From Peptostreptococcaceae bacterium (GTDB taxonomy: Bacteria; Bacillota; Clostridia; Peptostreptococcales; Peptostreptococcaceae), in NCBI GenBank assembly GCA_025210335.1, contig JAOARY010000057.1, positions 1-64,000 of the forward strand: a stretch of 64,000 nucleotides of DNA, written 5' to 3'. The notes beneath the pieces are model-generated. The model ran no database searches, was not told where the DNA came from, and was given only the letters and a program-made list of their open reading frames with translations. Every line of letters begins with the position of its first letter. Positions within the stretch are counted from its first letter, which is position 1. A program made the translations under genes and the position numbers. This document shows, one piece after another, positions 30,087 to 38,909 of this stretch.

Positions 30087-30118
30087 AAAAAAACTAGATT
30101 TTAAAATCTAGTTTTTTT
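30087..30118 (-). terminator. Terminator of the pseudouridine synthase gene
   Basis: Perfect 32-base palindrome, ACTAGATTTTAAAATCTAGT with A-run and T-run flanks, 9 bases after the stop. Confidence 0.85.
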
Positions 30119-30126
30119 ATTTTTAT

Positions 30127-30807
30127 CTATTTTAATTTATCAAATAAATTCCAAGGATATATTGATTTTGGTTTTATACAAAATTCCATTTTTTCTTTTT
30201 TAGTTGGGTGTTCAAATTCAATCTTATTTGAAAATAATGCAATTAAATCATTATTCTTATTTAAATTTTTCGCATACCTTTTATCCCCATATAAAGGATA
30301 TCCTTTTGATGCAAATTGAACTCTTATTTGATGTGGTCTTCCTGTTTTTAAATCAATTTTGACCAAAGTCATATTATTTTTTCTTTCAATAACTTCATAT
30401 GATAACTCTGCTAATTTTGAGTCTTTGTGATTTTCATCAACTACATAAACTCTATTTTCTTTTTTATTTTTATATAGATAATCTTTTAAATCGCCTTTGT
30501 CTTCTTCTAAATTACCTAACAAAACTGCGTAATATGTTTTTTTAAAAACTTTTCTTCTTATTTGATCTGAAATTCTTGATGCACCTTTAGATGTTCTTGC
30601 AAAAACCATGATACCAGAAACAGGTCTATCTAACCTATGCAAAAGTCCCAAAAAGACATTTCCTTCTTTTTTATACTTTAACTTTATATAATCCTTTATA
30701 ATTTCAAGCATACTAATATCATTTGTCGCATCTCCTTGAGTCAAAATATTTGCAGGCTTTCGTACAACAATTATATGATTGTCTTCATAAACAACTTCTA
30801 ATTTCAT
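30127..30807 (-). CDS. RluA-family pseudouridine synthase
   Basis: A 226-residue enzyme that isomerises uridine in rRNA or tRNA. GLLHRLDRPVSGIMVFAR holds the catalytic Asp, KTGRPHQIRVQFA and PLYGDKRY are the other RluA motifs. There is no S4 domain, so this is the short type. The ATG overlaps the stop of the methyltransferase gene upstream (TAATG), showing translational coupling of two RNA-modifying enzymes. The longer frame upstream is not used. Target site unknown. Confidence 0.9.
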   Translation of the reverse strand: MKLEVVYEDNHIIVVRKPANILTQGDATNDISMLEIIKDYIKLKYKKEGNVFLGLLHRLDRPVSGIMVFARTSKGASRISDQIRRKVFKKTYYAVLLGNLEEDKGDLKDYLYKNKKENRVYVVDENHKDSKLAELSYEVIERKNNMTLVKIDLKTGRPHQIRVQFASKGYPLYGDKRYAKNLNKNNDLIALFSNKIEFEHPTKKEKMEFCIKPKSIYPWNLFDKLK

Positions 30808-31676
30808 TATCTTTCCCATCTTGCAAATATACCACAAGGTAAAACTAAATCTTTTTTAGTTGATGGTATTCCAACTTCACCTGAATATATATTACCTTCA
30901 AATTTATTTCCTACTGTAAGCTTTAATATATTTTCCATTACATATGGTGAAAAACCTGATGTATAAGAATTTATAAGGAAGAATAAAGGATCATCTGATA
31001 AAACATCCATACATAACTTTACTAGTTTATATATTTCATTTTCTATTTTCCATACTTCTCCATTTGGTCCTCTTCCATAAGAAGGTGGATCCATTATTAT
31101 TGCATCATACTTTCTACCTCTTCTTACTTCTCTTTGAACAAATTTTACAACATCATCCACTATAAATCTAACTTTTCTATCTGAAAGATTAGATAATGCT
31201 ATATTTTCTTTTGCCCAAGAAACCATACCTTTTGACGCATCTACATGACAAACTTCTTCAGCACCAGCATATGCACAAGCAACACTAGCTCCACCTGTAT
31301 AAGCAAATAAGTTTAATACTTTTATTGGTCTATTCGCATTTTGTATTTTATCTATAGCCCAATCCCAATTTACAGCTTGCTCCGGAAATAAACCTGTATG
31401 TTTAAAACCTGTAGGCTTTATTTTAAATTTAAGTTCCTTATAATTTACAGTCCACTCTTCAGGCATTTCTTTTTTGTATTCCCAGCTACCACCACCTCTA
31501 TTACTTCTGTGGTAATGTGCATGGGGCTTTTTCCACAAACTCCATTCATTAAGTAATGGCCATATACCTTGAGGATCTGGTCTTCTTAGTACATAATCCT
31601 TCCATCTTTCTAATTTTTCTCCGTTTCCTACATCTATAAGTTCATAATCTTTCCACGAATCTGCTAATAACATCAT
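30807..31676 (-). CDS. Class I SAM-dependent methyltransferase (RlmI/RlmK-like, COG1092 type)
   Basis: A 289-residue Rossmann methyltransferase. VLNLFAYTGGASVACAYAGAE is the SAM-binding motif I region, CHVDAS motif II and IMDPPSYGRG the NPPY-like catalytic motif. It resembles 23S rRNA m5C methyltransferases of the RlmI/RlmK group but lacks the N-terminal PUA domain, having instead ~110 residues that include a HYHRSNRGGGSWEY stretch. Coupled to the pseudouridine synthase by a TAATG junction. RNA is the likely substrate; the base is unknown. Confidence 0.82.
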   Translation of the reverse strand: MMLLADSWKDYELIDVGNGEKLERWKDYVLRRPDPQGIWPLLNEWSLWKKPHAHYHRSNRGGGSWEYKKEMPEEWTVNYKELKFKIKPTGFKHTGLFPEQAVNWDWAIDKIQNANRPIKVLNLFAYTGGASVACAYAGAEEVCHVDASKGMVSWAKENIALSNLSDRKVRFIVDDVVKFVQREVRRGRKYDAIIMDPPSYGRGPNGEVWKIENEIYKLVKLCMDVLSDDPLFFLINSYTSGFSPYVMENILKLTVGNKFEGNIYSGEVGIPSTKKDLVLPCGIFARWER

Positions 31677-31801
31677 AATTTTAACCTCCCTAACAAAACA
31701 AATTTAAATATTTAAATTTGCACATATTTTTTCATTATAACATAAAAATAAGCATAAAAAAATATATATTCTAATTAAAATAACTTGATTTTATTATATA
31801 T

Positions 31802-31830
31802 TTGACAAAATATTATTTAGATAATATCAT
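31802..31830 (+). promoter_or_regulatory. Ferritin gene promoter
   Basis: TTGACA (31802-31807), 17-bp spacer, TATCAT (31825-31830). The leader of about 80 nt contains a loose AAACT...AGTTT and TTAAG...CTTAA hairpin (31844-31880). Confidence 0.7.
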
Positions 31831-31916
31831 TAGCTTGAGAATAAACTGTTTTAAGCCTTTTCTTAAGGGGTATAGTTTATATGTTTATTAATAAAATTAC
31901 TATGGAGGTTTTTTAT

Positions 31917-32426
31917 ATGGCTAGTACTAAAATGTTAGAAGCTTTAAATAAGCAAGTTCAAAGAGAATTCCAATCATCTTATATTTATATTGGTATGGAA
32001 TCTTATTTTTCAGAAATAGGTCTTGATGGTTTTGCTAACTTTTTTCATGTTCAATCATTAGAAGAAAGAGATCATGCATATAGATTATTCAATTATATAA
32101 ATTCGGTTTCAGGAAAAGTAGAACTTGAAACTCTTGAAAAACCAAAATGCGATTATAAATCACCATTAGATGCACTTGAAGTAACATTAAACCATGAAAA
32201 ATTTATAACTAAATCTATAAATGAACTTATGGATTTAGCAGTATTAGAAAAAGACCATGCTTCGATTTCATTTTTAAATTGGTTTGTTGATGAGCAAGTT
32301 GAAGAAGAAGAAAGTATGGATAAAATAATAAAAAAATTAAAATTGTTCAAAGATGATCCTAGAGGTCTTTATATGATCGATACAGAATTAGCAAATAGAG
32401 TATTTACACCATCTACTGCTGAATAA
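31917..32426 (+). CDS. ftnA: Non-haem ferritin
   Basis: A 169-residue four-helix iron-storage protein that oxidises Fe2+ and holds ferric mineral in a 24-mer cage. Ferroxidase ligands are visible: EFQSSYIYIGMESYF (first Glu), SLEERDHAYRLF (Glu and His of the ExxH motif), then EEEESMDKI in the third helix. It is alone on the plus strand with its own sigma-A promoter and terminator. The frame opens 12 codons earlier, but ATG 31917 is 7 bases after GGAGG. Suits an anaerobe that must bind iron and detoxify peroxide. Confidence 0.93.
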   Translation: MASTKMLEALNKQVQREFQSSYIYIGMESYFSEIGLDGFANFFHVQSLEERDHAYRLFNYINSVSGKVELETLEKPKCDYKSPLDALEVTLNHEKFITKSINELMDLAVLEKDHASISFLNWFVDEQVEEEESMDKIIKKLKLFKDDPRGLYMIDTELANRVFTPSTAE

Positions 32427-32427
32427 T

Positions 32428-32463
32428 AAAAAAAACTGACAAAAATATTTTGTCAGTTTTTTT
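32428..32463. terminator. Bidirectional terminator, ferritin / sensor kinase
   Basis: Perfect stem AAACTGACAAAA with TTTTGTCAGTTT around ATA, flanked by A- and T-runs. It serves both converging genes. Confidence 0.88.
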
Positions 32464-32472
32464 AGCTTTTAG

Positions 32473-34095
32473 TTAGTTTTTATAATATAAATTCTTTTTA
32501 ACTCTTATATAAAAATGATTCCCCTCAAAATCTGTATTTAAATTTAAATCAATATTATTTTGATCGCATAAATTCTTAACAATATGAAGTCCAAGACCTG
32601 AACCTCTTTGCTTTGTAGTATAATTTTTTTTAAATATATTACAAGCAAGATTTTCATCTATCAAAGGTTTATTATTTACTATTTCAAATACATAATATTC
32701 TTTAGAGTTAAATACATTCATCTTAAGTATTCTATCCCCTTCTTCTTCCTTAAGTGCTTCATATGCATTTTTCAATATATTATTCAAAATTTTTGATAGA
32801 TCATATATATCACAATCTAAATTTTCTTTGCTTAATTTCACCAAATTCAATTCAGTCTTTATCCCTATTTTAGATGCTTTTGATGTGAAATTAAGTATTG
32901 TAGATTCAAGTTCTGGAATATTTATTTCAAAACTAGCTCTAATTCCTTTACCTTCCGCACCAATCTTTTCTAAATATTTAAGGGCTTTTTTCTCATGATT
33001 CATCTCTATAAGACCTCTTACAATTTGTAAATGATTTAAAAAATCATGTCTATAAATTCTTAACTTTTCATTGTTTTCTTCAACTGTCTTAAGTTTATAA
33101 GATGAAATCTCTTTTTCGGTAATCAATCTAGATATATAATTAATACCTACAAAAAATAATAAATATAAAAACATTCCTATGAATATAAATGACCATAATA
33201 GCGCACTAAATTTTTTCTTTATGCTATCATTTATTTCGTCCATTGATATTAAAGATCCTAAATTCCAATCAAGTCTATCTAGTTTCTTTATCTTATAAGC
33301 ATACTCTTTTCCATCAATTTTTGTAAAACTATATTCATCACTGATTTTACTATAATCAATATCTAAGTTTTTATAAAATTCTTGTTCCTTTATTATTTTA
33401 TGTTCTTTATTATCATAAATAAATAAAGACATTTCATCTTTTGATGTATTAATTTTATCATATAAAAATGGGATTTCATCTAAAAATGCCATTAGAAAAC
33501 CAACTTGTTTTCCATTATCTATATTTACTGTTTTTAAATAGACTAATCCATCTTCTTTTTCAACAAACATTGAATCATCCTGTTTTATCCATACTCCATT
33601 CTTTTTAGCTGGATTTTTATATTCATCAGACATATAAAGATAATCCAAATCCATATTTGTTTCTCCAAAATAGTTGATAATCTCATTTCTATCATTTAAA
33701 ACATATATAAATTCGTCAATTAAATAATTGTCTATTTTGATTTTCTCTAGCCAATTTCTAAATGTTATTCTTATATTCTTTTGCATTCCTAAATTCAATG
33801 TATAAAATATTTCTGTAGATTTCTTTACTGATTTTCTATTACAAAATTCTTTTACATCTTCTTCTATTGCATACAAGTAAAAATCAATCTGTTCTATATT
33901 CTTATCTATAAAAACATCAAGCGCACTTAATTTTTCCTTTTCAAGAATTTTAACTGATTTATCATATATATATATCGAATACATACAAAACGGTAAATAA
34001 CCCAGTAAAAAAATCAATATTATTATTTTTCTATAGTCTTTAAAATTATAAAAAATATTTTCCATAAACTTAATATCTTTAAATTTCTCTTGCAT
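32473..34095 (-). CDS. Membrane sensor histidine kinase, SpoOB-type (DcuS/CitA-like)
   Basis: A 540-residue kinase. TM1 is at ~23-43, an extracytoplasmic Cache-like domain at ~45-290, TM2 at ~296-318, a coiled coil, then a SpoOB-type dimerisation helix with phospho-His in IYRHDFLNHLQIVRGLIEM and the HATPase motifs ILNNILKNAYEAL (N box) and GSGLGLHIVKNLCD (G2). Such kinases usually pair with a LytTR or CitB-like regulator, but none is adjacent. The gene upstream encodes a GGDEF/EAL protein, 45 bases away on the same strand, so the two may share an operon. Confidence 0.87.
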   Translation of the reverse strand: MQEKFKDIKFMENIFYNFKDYRKIIILIFLLGYLPFCMYSIYIYDKSVKILEKEKLSALDVFIDKNIEQIDFYLYAIEEDVKEFCNRKSVKKSTEIFYTLNLGMQKNIRITFRNWLEKIKIDNYLIDEFIYVLNDRNEIINYFGETNMDLDYLYMSDEYKNPAKKNGVWIKQDDSMFVEKEDGLVYLKTVNIDNGKQVGFLMAFLDEIPFLYDKINTSKDEMSLFIYDNKEHKIIKEQEFYKNLDIDYSKISDEYSFTKIDGKEYAYKIKKLDRLDWNLGSLISMDEINDSIKKKFSALLWSFIFIGMFLYLLFFVGINYISRLITEKEISSYKLKTVEENNEKLRIYRHDFLNHLQIVRGLIEMNHEKKALKYLEKIGAEGKGIRASFEINIPELESTILNFTSKASKIGIKTELNLVKLSKENLDCDIYDLSKILNNILKNAYEALKEEEGDRILKMNVFNSKEYYVFEIVNNKPLIDENLACNIFKKNYTTKQRGSGLGLHIVKNLCDQNNIDLNLNTDFEGNHFYIRVKKNLYYKN

Positions 34096-34140
34096 ATCTT
34101 CCCCCTATAAAAAACCTATAAGAATAAGATATAATAAAAT

Positions 34141-35832
34141 TCAAAATATTTCAAATGAAATTGTTTTGTTTTTGTTTTGTTGATAAAAATTCTCATATTC
34201 ATATATATTAAGTGGTTTAGAATAATAATATCCTTGACCATGTGTACAACCCATACTTACTAACTTTTGATGTTGAGCCATTTCTTCAATTCCTTCTGCT
34301 ATAATTTTTATATTTGAATTATTGCACATATCAATTGTAGCTTTAACTATATTATAATCTTCATTATTTTTAGTAATTCCATCTATAAACGATTTATCAA
34401 TTTTAACAATATCTATTGGAAATTTTTTTATATAGTTAAAAGAAGAATATCCTATTCCAAAATCATCTATTGCTATTTTAACACCTAAATCCTTTAATTT
34501 CTTTAGATTTCTTATAGCCTTATCCTCATTTAATATACTAAGTCCTTCTGTTATCTCAACACAGACTTTATTTCCATCTAATCTATTTACATTAAGTGCA
34601 TTTTCAATTATTCCAACTATATTTTGTAAATAAAATTGAGAGGGTGATACATTAAATGATATAAAATCATGAATTAAACCTTGTCTAAACCATTTTGAAG
34701 CTTGTTCAAAAACCGTATTTATAACCCAATCACCTAAAATAGCAATATAACCAATTTCTTCTGCTACAGGTATAAATTTATTTGGCGATATAAGTACACC
34801 TTCATTATTCCATCTTAATAGAGATTCACAAGAAACTATTTTGGAAGACAAAAGATCTATTTGAGGTTGATAGTTCATAAATAAGGCTTTCTTTTCAAGT
34901 GCTTTTATAAGTGCATTTTCTATATATATTTTCTCTTTAACTTTTTCCTTCATCTCTTCTTTAAAAAATGTAAGTGTTTCCTTTTTATTTATTCCATTCA
35001 TTATCCCTATTTCTAAATTTTTTATAAGCTCATCATCATATTGCCCATTTTTTGGATATGACACTATTGAAATTTTAACATTTAAATTCACTTCTAAATC
35101 ATTATTAGATATAGGAAATTTAAATATATTTTTTATACTTTCACATTTTAATTCTATATCATCTTTATTTATTTGATGCGTAAAAATTATAAAATTTTCA
35201 TCATCAATTTTACTGATAACTTCATCTTCTTTTAAAGTATTTTTAAGTAAATTAGAAAAATCTTTTATAAGTTCTCTTAAATGCTTTCTATCTAATATTT
35301 CTTTTATTATATTTAATCTCTCTATTTTTATTTGCATAAGAGTAAATTCTTCTTTTTTATTTATAGATGAATTTATTAATTCTTTTAAATAATATATATT
35401 GCTAATACCTGTTAACTCATCATAATAAGCTATTCTTTCTAATCTAGTGTTTGCTTTTTTAAGCTCATCAACAGCATATTTAAATAATTTCTTAACATTA
35501 TTATCCGTACCTTCATTAGATATTTCTTCATTTCTTTCAAATATAATTATTGTATAATCTAAAAAAAACTCTATAAACAAATTAACATTTTCATTTAATC
35601 CTTCGTTTTCTATACAAATTCCACTATATACAAGTTTTTTCTTGTTAATTCTAGCTCTTTTTAATCCACTTTCTATTATCATCATTATTTCTCTTTTTAG
35701 ATAATTTTTTAATTTTAGATTTTCATCAAAATCTATTTTGGTAAAATTTTTATCATAACCAAAAGAATTTAATACTACATCATTTTTGTCAATTATTATC
35801 CCAAATATTTTTTCTTTTATAATTTCTCTCAT
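34141..35832 (-). CDS. Degenerate GGDEF - EAL cyclic-di-GMP phosphodiesterase
   Basis: A 563-residue protein. Residues ~1-125 form an unrecognised N-terminal domain. A degenerate GGDEF domain (~135-295) has KIDDENFII where GGDEF should be, so it cannot be a cyclase. The EAL domain (~305-555) keeps the metal and catalytic residues I can see: CESLLRW (ESL in place of EAL, Glu kept), NVSPSQF, EITEG, IDDFGIGYSSFNYI and KIDKSFI. It should cleave c-di-GMP. ATG 35832 is 7 bases after GGAGG; the frame upstream to 35856 is not needed. A GGGTATAA element lies 50 bases upstream. Confidence 0.9.
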   Translation of the reverse strand: MREIIKEKIFGIIIDKNDVVLNSFGYDKNFTKIDFDENLKLKNYLKREIMMIIESGLKRARINKKKLVYSGICIENEGLNENVNLFIEFFLDYTIIIFERNEEISNEGTDNNVKKLFKYAVDELKKANTRLERIAYYDELTGISNIYYLKELINSSINKKEEFTLMQIKIERLNIIKEILDRKHLRELIKDFSNLLKNTLKEDEVISKIDDENFIIFTHQINKDDIELKCESIKNIFKFPISNNDLEVNLNVKISIVSYPKNGQYDDELIKNLEIGIMNGINKKETLTFFKEEMKEKVKEKIYIENALIKALEKKALFMNYQPQIDLLSSKIVSCESLLRWNNEGVLISPNKFIPVAEEIGYIAILGDWVINTVFEQASKWFRQGLIHDFISFNVSPSQFYLQNIVGIIENALNVNRLDGNKVCVEITEGLSILNEDKAIRNLKKLKDLGVKIAIDDFGIGYSSFNYIKKFPIDIVKIDKSFIDGITKNNEDYNIVKATIDMCNNSNIKIIAEGIEEMAQHQKLVSMGCTHGQGYYYSKPLNIYEYENFYQQNKNKTISFEIF

Positions 35833-35881
35833 AAAAACACCTCCAGACTTACACAAATTAAGTCAATACTTATAATTATAG

Positions 35882-35889
35882 TTATACCC
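35882..35889 (-). promoter_or_regulatory. GGGTATAA element upstream of the GGDEF/EAL gene
   Basis: AAGGGTATAAC on the minus strand, 50 bases before the start. Exact copy of the recurrent element. Confidence 0.4.
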
Positions 35890-35956
35890 TTTTTTTACAA
35901 CATAAAATATAATTCAATTTATTTTATGATTTTTTTAGCAAATTTTTGAATTAAAC

Positions 35957-35997
35957 AAAAAAAAATTATTAATATATGCTTATATTAATAATTTTTT
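35957..35997 (-). terminator. Terminator of the PlsC gene
   Basis: AAAATTATTAATATA pairs with TATATTAATAATTTT around a four-base loop, with A- and T-runs on either side; it ends 8 bases before the stop codon of plsC. Confidence 0.75.
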
Positions 35998-36004
35998 ATA
36001 TATT

Positions 36005-36733
36005 TTATTTATTTTTTTGTGCATTTATATCTTCTCTTATTAGATTTTCAACATAACTAGCCATAGATTTTTGTTCTTCTTTTGAGAATTCACTTACATC
36101 AATGGGTTTTAATATATTTACAAATACATCTCCACTATTTATCTTAAAACTACCACTTTTCATTATATTCGTTGACCCATTTATACTTATAGGTATTATT
36201 TTCACACCTGCTTTTATAGCTAATTTCATACTTCCAGCTTTAAATTCCAAAACCTCTCCATCTTTAGACCTTGTTCCTTCTGGAAAGATTACTAAAGATC
36301 TCCCATTTTTAAGACCATTTATACCTTCTTTTATTCCTTTTAACGCTTCTCTTGGGTTATTTCTATCAATCAAAATTGATCCCACTTCTAATATCCATTT
36401 ACTAAGTATTGGTATTTTACCAAGCTCTTTTTTGGCTATAAAACCAGCCATTTTATCTACTGATTTTACTAATATAGGTATATCAAAATTACTTTGATGA
36501 TTTGAAACATATAAACAAGGCTCATCAATTAAATTCTCTTTTCCTTTTACAATTAAATTTACTCCTGCTTTGTTTAAGACCATCTCAGCCCATTTATTCG
36601 CTTCACTGAGTAAAAGTTCATCTCTTTGCTTAATTTTACCTTCTTCTTTTAATTTTTGTGATTTATTTAGTATATTATTTATTCCAATTAAGTATATAAA
36701 CATTGATACTATAAGATTTATTGCTTTAAACAA
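36005..36733 (-). CDS. plsC: 1-acyl-sn-glycerol-3-phosphate acyltransferase
   Basis: A 242-residue membrane-associated acyltransferase that makes phosphatidic acid. The catalytic H(X4)D is in VSNHQSNFDIP, the substrate motif FPEGTRS lies mid-chain, and an N-terminal hydrophobic segment anchors it. The open frame starts at a GTG inside the AGAGGTG ribosome site; TTG 36733 with 6-base spacing is the better start. It is 13 bases after the HAD phosphatase gene, so the two probably form an operon. Confidence 0.92.
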   Translation of the reverse strand: MFKAINLIVSMFIYLIGINNILNKSQKLKEEGKIKQRDELLLSEANKWAEMVLNKAGVNLIVKGKENLIDEPCLYVSNHQSNFDIPILVKSVDKMAGFIAKKELGKIPILSKWILEVGSILIDRNNPREALKGIKEGINGLKNGRSLVIFPEGTRSKDGEVLEFKAGSMKLAIKAGVKIIPISINGSTNIMKSGSFKINSGDVFVNILKPIDVSEFSKEEQKSMASYVENLIREDINAQKNK

Positions 36734-36745
36734 ATTTTTCACCTC

Positions 36746-37534
36746 TTACAATATAAATTTTTCTAATGCTTTTGCAACACCATCATTATCATTTGTATCT
36801 GTGACATAATTACTTATATCTTTTATATTATCATAAGCATTATTCATTGCAATCCCTAATCCACTATGTTTAATCATTTCCAAATCATTTTCGCTATCTC
36901 CAATAGCAATTATTTCTTTTGAATCTATATCATATTTTTCTCCTAAAAATTCAACAGCACTCCACTTACTTGTTTCTTTTTTTACAATTTCAACAAAATT
37001 ATAACCAGTTTTTATAACCTTAAAATAATTTAAATTAGGCAATTTTATCAAATTATTATAATCACTTTCTTCATTTATCTGAAATCCTAATTTAATTGGC
37101 TTTGACACATTCTTATAATTTTTTAATTCAATTAATTTTACCTTTGATATACTTCTTATCCAATCTATTTTTTCTTTGCAATAATTTTTTTCATAAAATT
37201 GTTCATTAGCATTAAAAATCATATAAGTATAATTTGTCTTATCTAGATTTTTCATTAAATCAATATATTTTTCTTCATCCAAATAATCTTCTTTTATCAT
37301 ATTATTTGCTTTTATATTTGTTATTACAGCTCCATTTAAACTTATAACTTCATCTTCTATATCCAATTCTTTTGCATAATCAAGCATCGATATATAAGAT
37401 CTTCCTGAAGCTAAAACCACTTTAATCCCTCTATCTTTAACTTTTTTTATAACTTCCTTTGTTTTATTTGATATTTCATGATTTGAATTTAATAAAGTCA
37501 TATCCATATCAATTACTACCATTTTATAATTCAT
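36746..37534 (-). CDS. Cof-type HAD hydrolase
   Basis: A 262-residue HAD phosphatase with a C2 cap. The nucleophile motif is VIDMDMTLL (DxDxT), motif II is VVLASGRS, and the Mg loop is IAIGDSENDLEMI. Cof proteins hydrolyse phosphosugars or flavin and pyridoxal phosphates; the substrate cannot be read here. ATG 37534 is 7 bases after AGAGAGG; the frame upstream is not used. Followed by plsC. Confidence 0.9.
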   Translation of the reverse strand: MNYKMVVIDMDMTLLNSNHEISNKTKEVIKKVKDRGIKVVLASGRSYISMLDYAKELDIEDEVISLNGAVITNIKANNMIKEDYLDEEKYIDLMKNLDKTNYTYMIFNANEQFYEKNYCKEKIDWIRSISKVKLIELKNYKNVSKPIKLGFQINEESDYNNLIKLPNLNYFKVIKTGYNFVEIVKKETSKWSAVEFLGEKYDIDSKEIIAIGDSENDLEMIKHSGLGIAMNNAYDNIKDISNYVTDTNDNDGVAKALEKFIL

Positions 37535-37660
37535 AAAAAAACCTCTCTTCTTTAAACTTAACAATAATTATAATACCATAGTTCATAAAAATTATGAATT
37601 TCTTTAATATAGTATATAATATTATTGTTAAAATTATAAGAAGGAGGTTTTAAATTTACA

Positions 37661-38725
37661 TTAAGGCATAATCAAAGTAGTTCCTGTTGAAATATCATTA
37701 ACTTTTTCATTTGAAATATTATTAAGTTTCTTTATAGCCTCAATCATTCTTTTTTCATTATAAAATTTCATACTTATACTAAAAAGTGTTTCCCCTTTTT
37801 TAATCTTATAGTATTTTGGAGCATATGATGACATATTATTATTTTTATATGGCATCAGTTTCAAACTTTTTCTAGTACTTATTGCATTCACATCTGTAAT
37901 ATTATTTAATTTCTTTATTTCATCAATCTTACTTTTCTTATTGTAATACCACATTGATAATGAAAATAAAGTTTCATTAGGTTTTAATTTGTAATATCTA
38001 TATTCTAAGGTTTGATTAGTAGCTTTATCTTTTTCTTTTGAATCACTACTAACCATATTGTTTTGGCTATCACTATCTAAATTATTATTTTCTTCATCTA
38101 AGTTCAAATTATTTTCACTTGTATCAATATTTAAAAAATCTTCATCTTCTGAATTTAAATCCTGATTACTATCCATACCTAAATCATTATCTAAACTATC
38201 ATTGCCTTCATTGTCAGAATCATCAACATCATTCACTTTATCTTCATCTTCAATATCCTTATCATCATTTTTATCATAATCTACAATTAAATTTTCATCA
38301 TTTTTAGAAATATTCGATTTTGAATTTAATTTATGATCAACTAAGAAAAATATTACAGCACCAAGGAGTATTAACATTAAAAATAATAACAGTTTTGATG
38401 ATTTTTTCTTTTTTCTATCTTTTCTTACGTCTTTTATACTTTCTTCATTTTGATTTTCTTCAACCTCTTTATCTTTTGAATCATCTTTTTTTAATTCTTC
38501 TTTTGAATCATCTTCTTTTTGTTCTTCCTTTGAATTATCCTCTTGATTTTCTTCTTCCTTTACTTCATCTTCTTTTTGTTCTTCCTTTGAGTCATTATTT
38601 TGATTATCATCATGTTCTTGTTTTTTTTCTTTATTTTGTTCCTTTTCATCATCATAATTATTACCTGTGGACATTAATAAATCCATTTCATCAGATGTAA
38701 TCTTAGAATCTTCTTTATTACTCAA
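37661..38725 (-). CDS. Membrane-anchored LysM protein with highly charged spacer
   Basis: A 354-residue protein with a cytoplasmic N-terminus (~1-110) very rich in Asp, Glu, Lys, Gln and Asn, made of imperfect repeats such as NSKEEQKEDDSKEELKKD. One membrane segment at ~111-129 is followed by a long Asp/Asn spacer and two LysM domains at the C-terminus (YYKLKPNETLFSLSM and YYKIKKGETLFSISM). LysM domains bind peptidoglycan outside, so the protein bridges membrane and wall. GTG 38734 is inside the ribosome site; TTG 38725 is 7 bases after AAAGGGG. The charged inner tail might recruit a partner. Confidence 0.75.
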   Translation of the reverse strand: MSNKEDSKITSDEMDLLMSTGNNYDDEKEQNKEKKQEHDDNQNNDSKEEQKEDEVKEEENQEDNSKEEQKEDDSKEELKKDDSKDKEVEENQNEESIKDVRKDRKKKKSSKLLLFLMLILLGAVIFFLVDHKLNSKSNISKNDENLIVDYDKNDDKDIEDEDKVNDVDDSDNEGNDSLDNDLGMDSNQDLNSEDEDFLNIDTSENNLNLDEENNNLDSDSQNNMVSSDSKEKDKATNQTLEYRYYKLKPNETLFSLSMWYYNKKSKIDEIKKLNNITDVNAISTRKSLKLMPYKNNNMSSYAPKYYKIKKGETLFSISMKFYNEKRMIEAIKKLNNISNEKVNDISTGTTLIMP

Positions 38726-38760
38726 ATAAAACACCCCTTTTCATATTATAACTTTATTTA

Positions 38761-38768
38761 TTATACCC
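38761..38768 (-). promoter_or_regulatory. GGGTATAA element upstream of the LysM gene
   Basis: TAGGGTATAAT on the minus strand, 36 bases before the start. TATAAT is included, so it can act as the -10. The 32-bp palindrome (38786-38817) covers the -35 region. Confidence 0.45.
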
Positions 38769-38785
38769 TATTTCTTTTAGATTAA

Positions 38786-38817
38786 TTTTACAATCAAAAA
38801 TATTTTTGATTGTAAAA
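38786..38817. repeat. Perfect 32-bp palindrome upstream of the LysM gene
   Basis: TTTTACAATCAAAAA joined to its exact complement at TA (38801-38802). It has T's outside and A's inside on both strands, so it lacks the U-tail of a terminator. It sits where a -35 region and operator would be. Confidence 0.6.
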
Positions 38818-38865
38818 AAGTTTTTTAAATTTTATTATTTATATATATATTTTATAATAAAATTT

Positions 38866-38901
38866 AAAAAGATGATACTATATTGTAGTACCATCTTTTT
38901 T
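38866..38901 (-). terminator. Terminator of the putative histidine transporter
   Basis: On the minus strand AAAAGATGGTACTA pairs with TAGTATCATCTTTT with one G-U pair; a U-run follows. Confidence 0.8.
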
Positions 38902-38909
38902 ATTCTTTC

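Noticed and set aside
31802-31835. Fur-box-like GATAATATCATTA in the ferritin promoter
   Set aside because: It fits only one half of the 7-1-7 Fur consensus and overlaps the -10 box, where A/T similarity is expected.
37641-37647. Perfect AAGGAGG on the plus strand
   Set aside because: No start codon or open frame follows within a usable distance; it lies at the end of the LysM gene and is probably chance.
38119-38700. Two plus-strand open frames opposite the LysM gene
   Set aside because: They mirror the Asp/Glu/Lys repeat codons of the real gene; the translations are His/Tyr/Leu-rich, with no ribosome site and no family resemblance.
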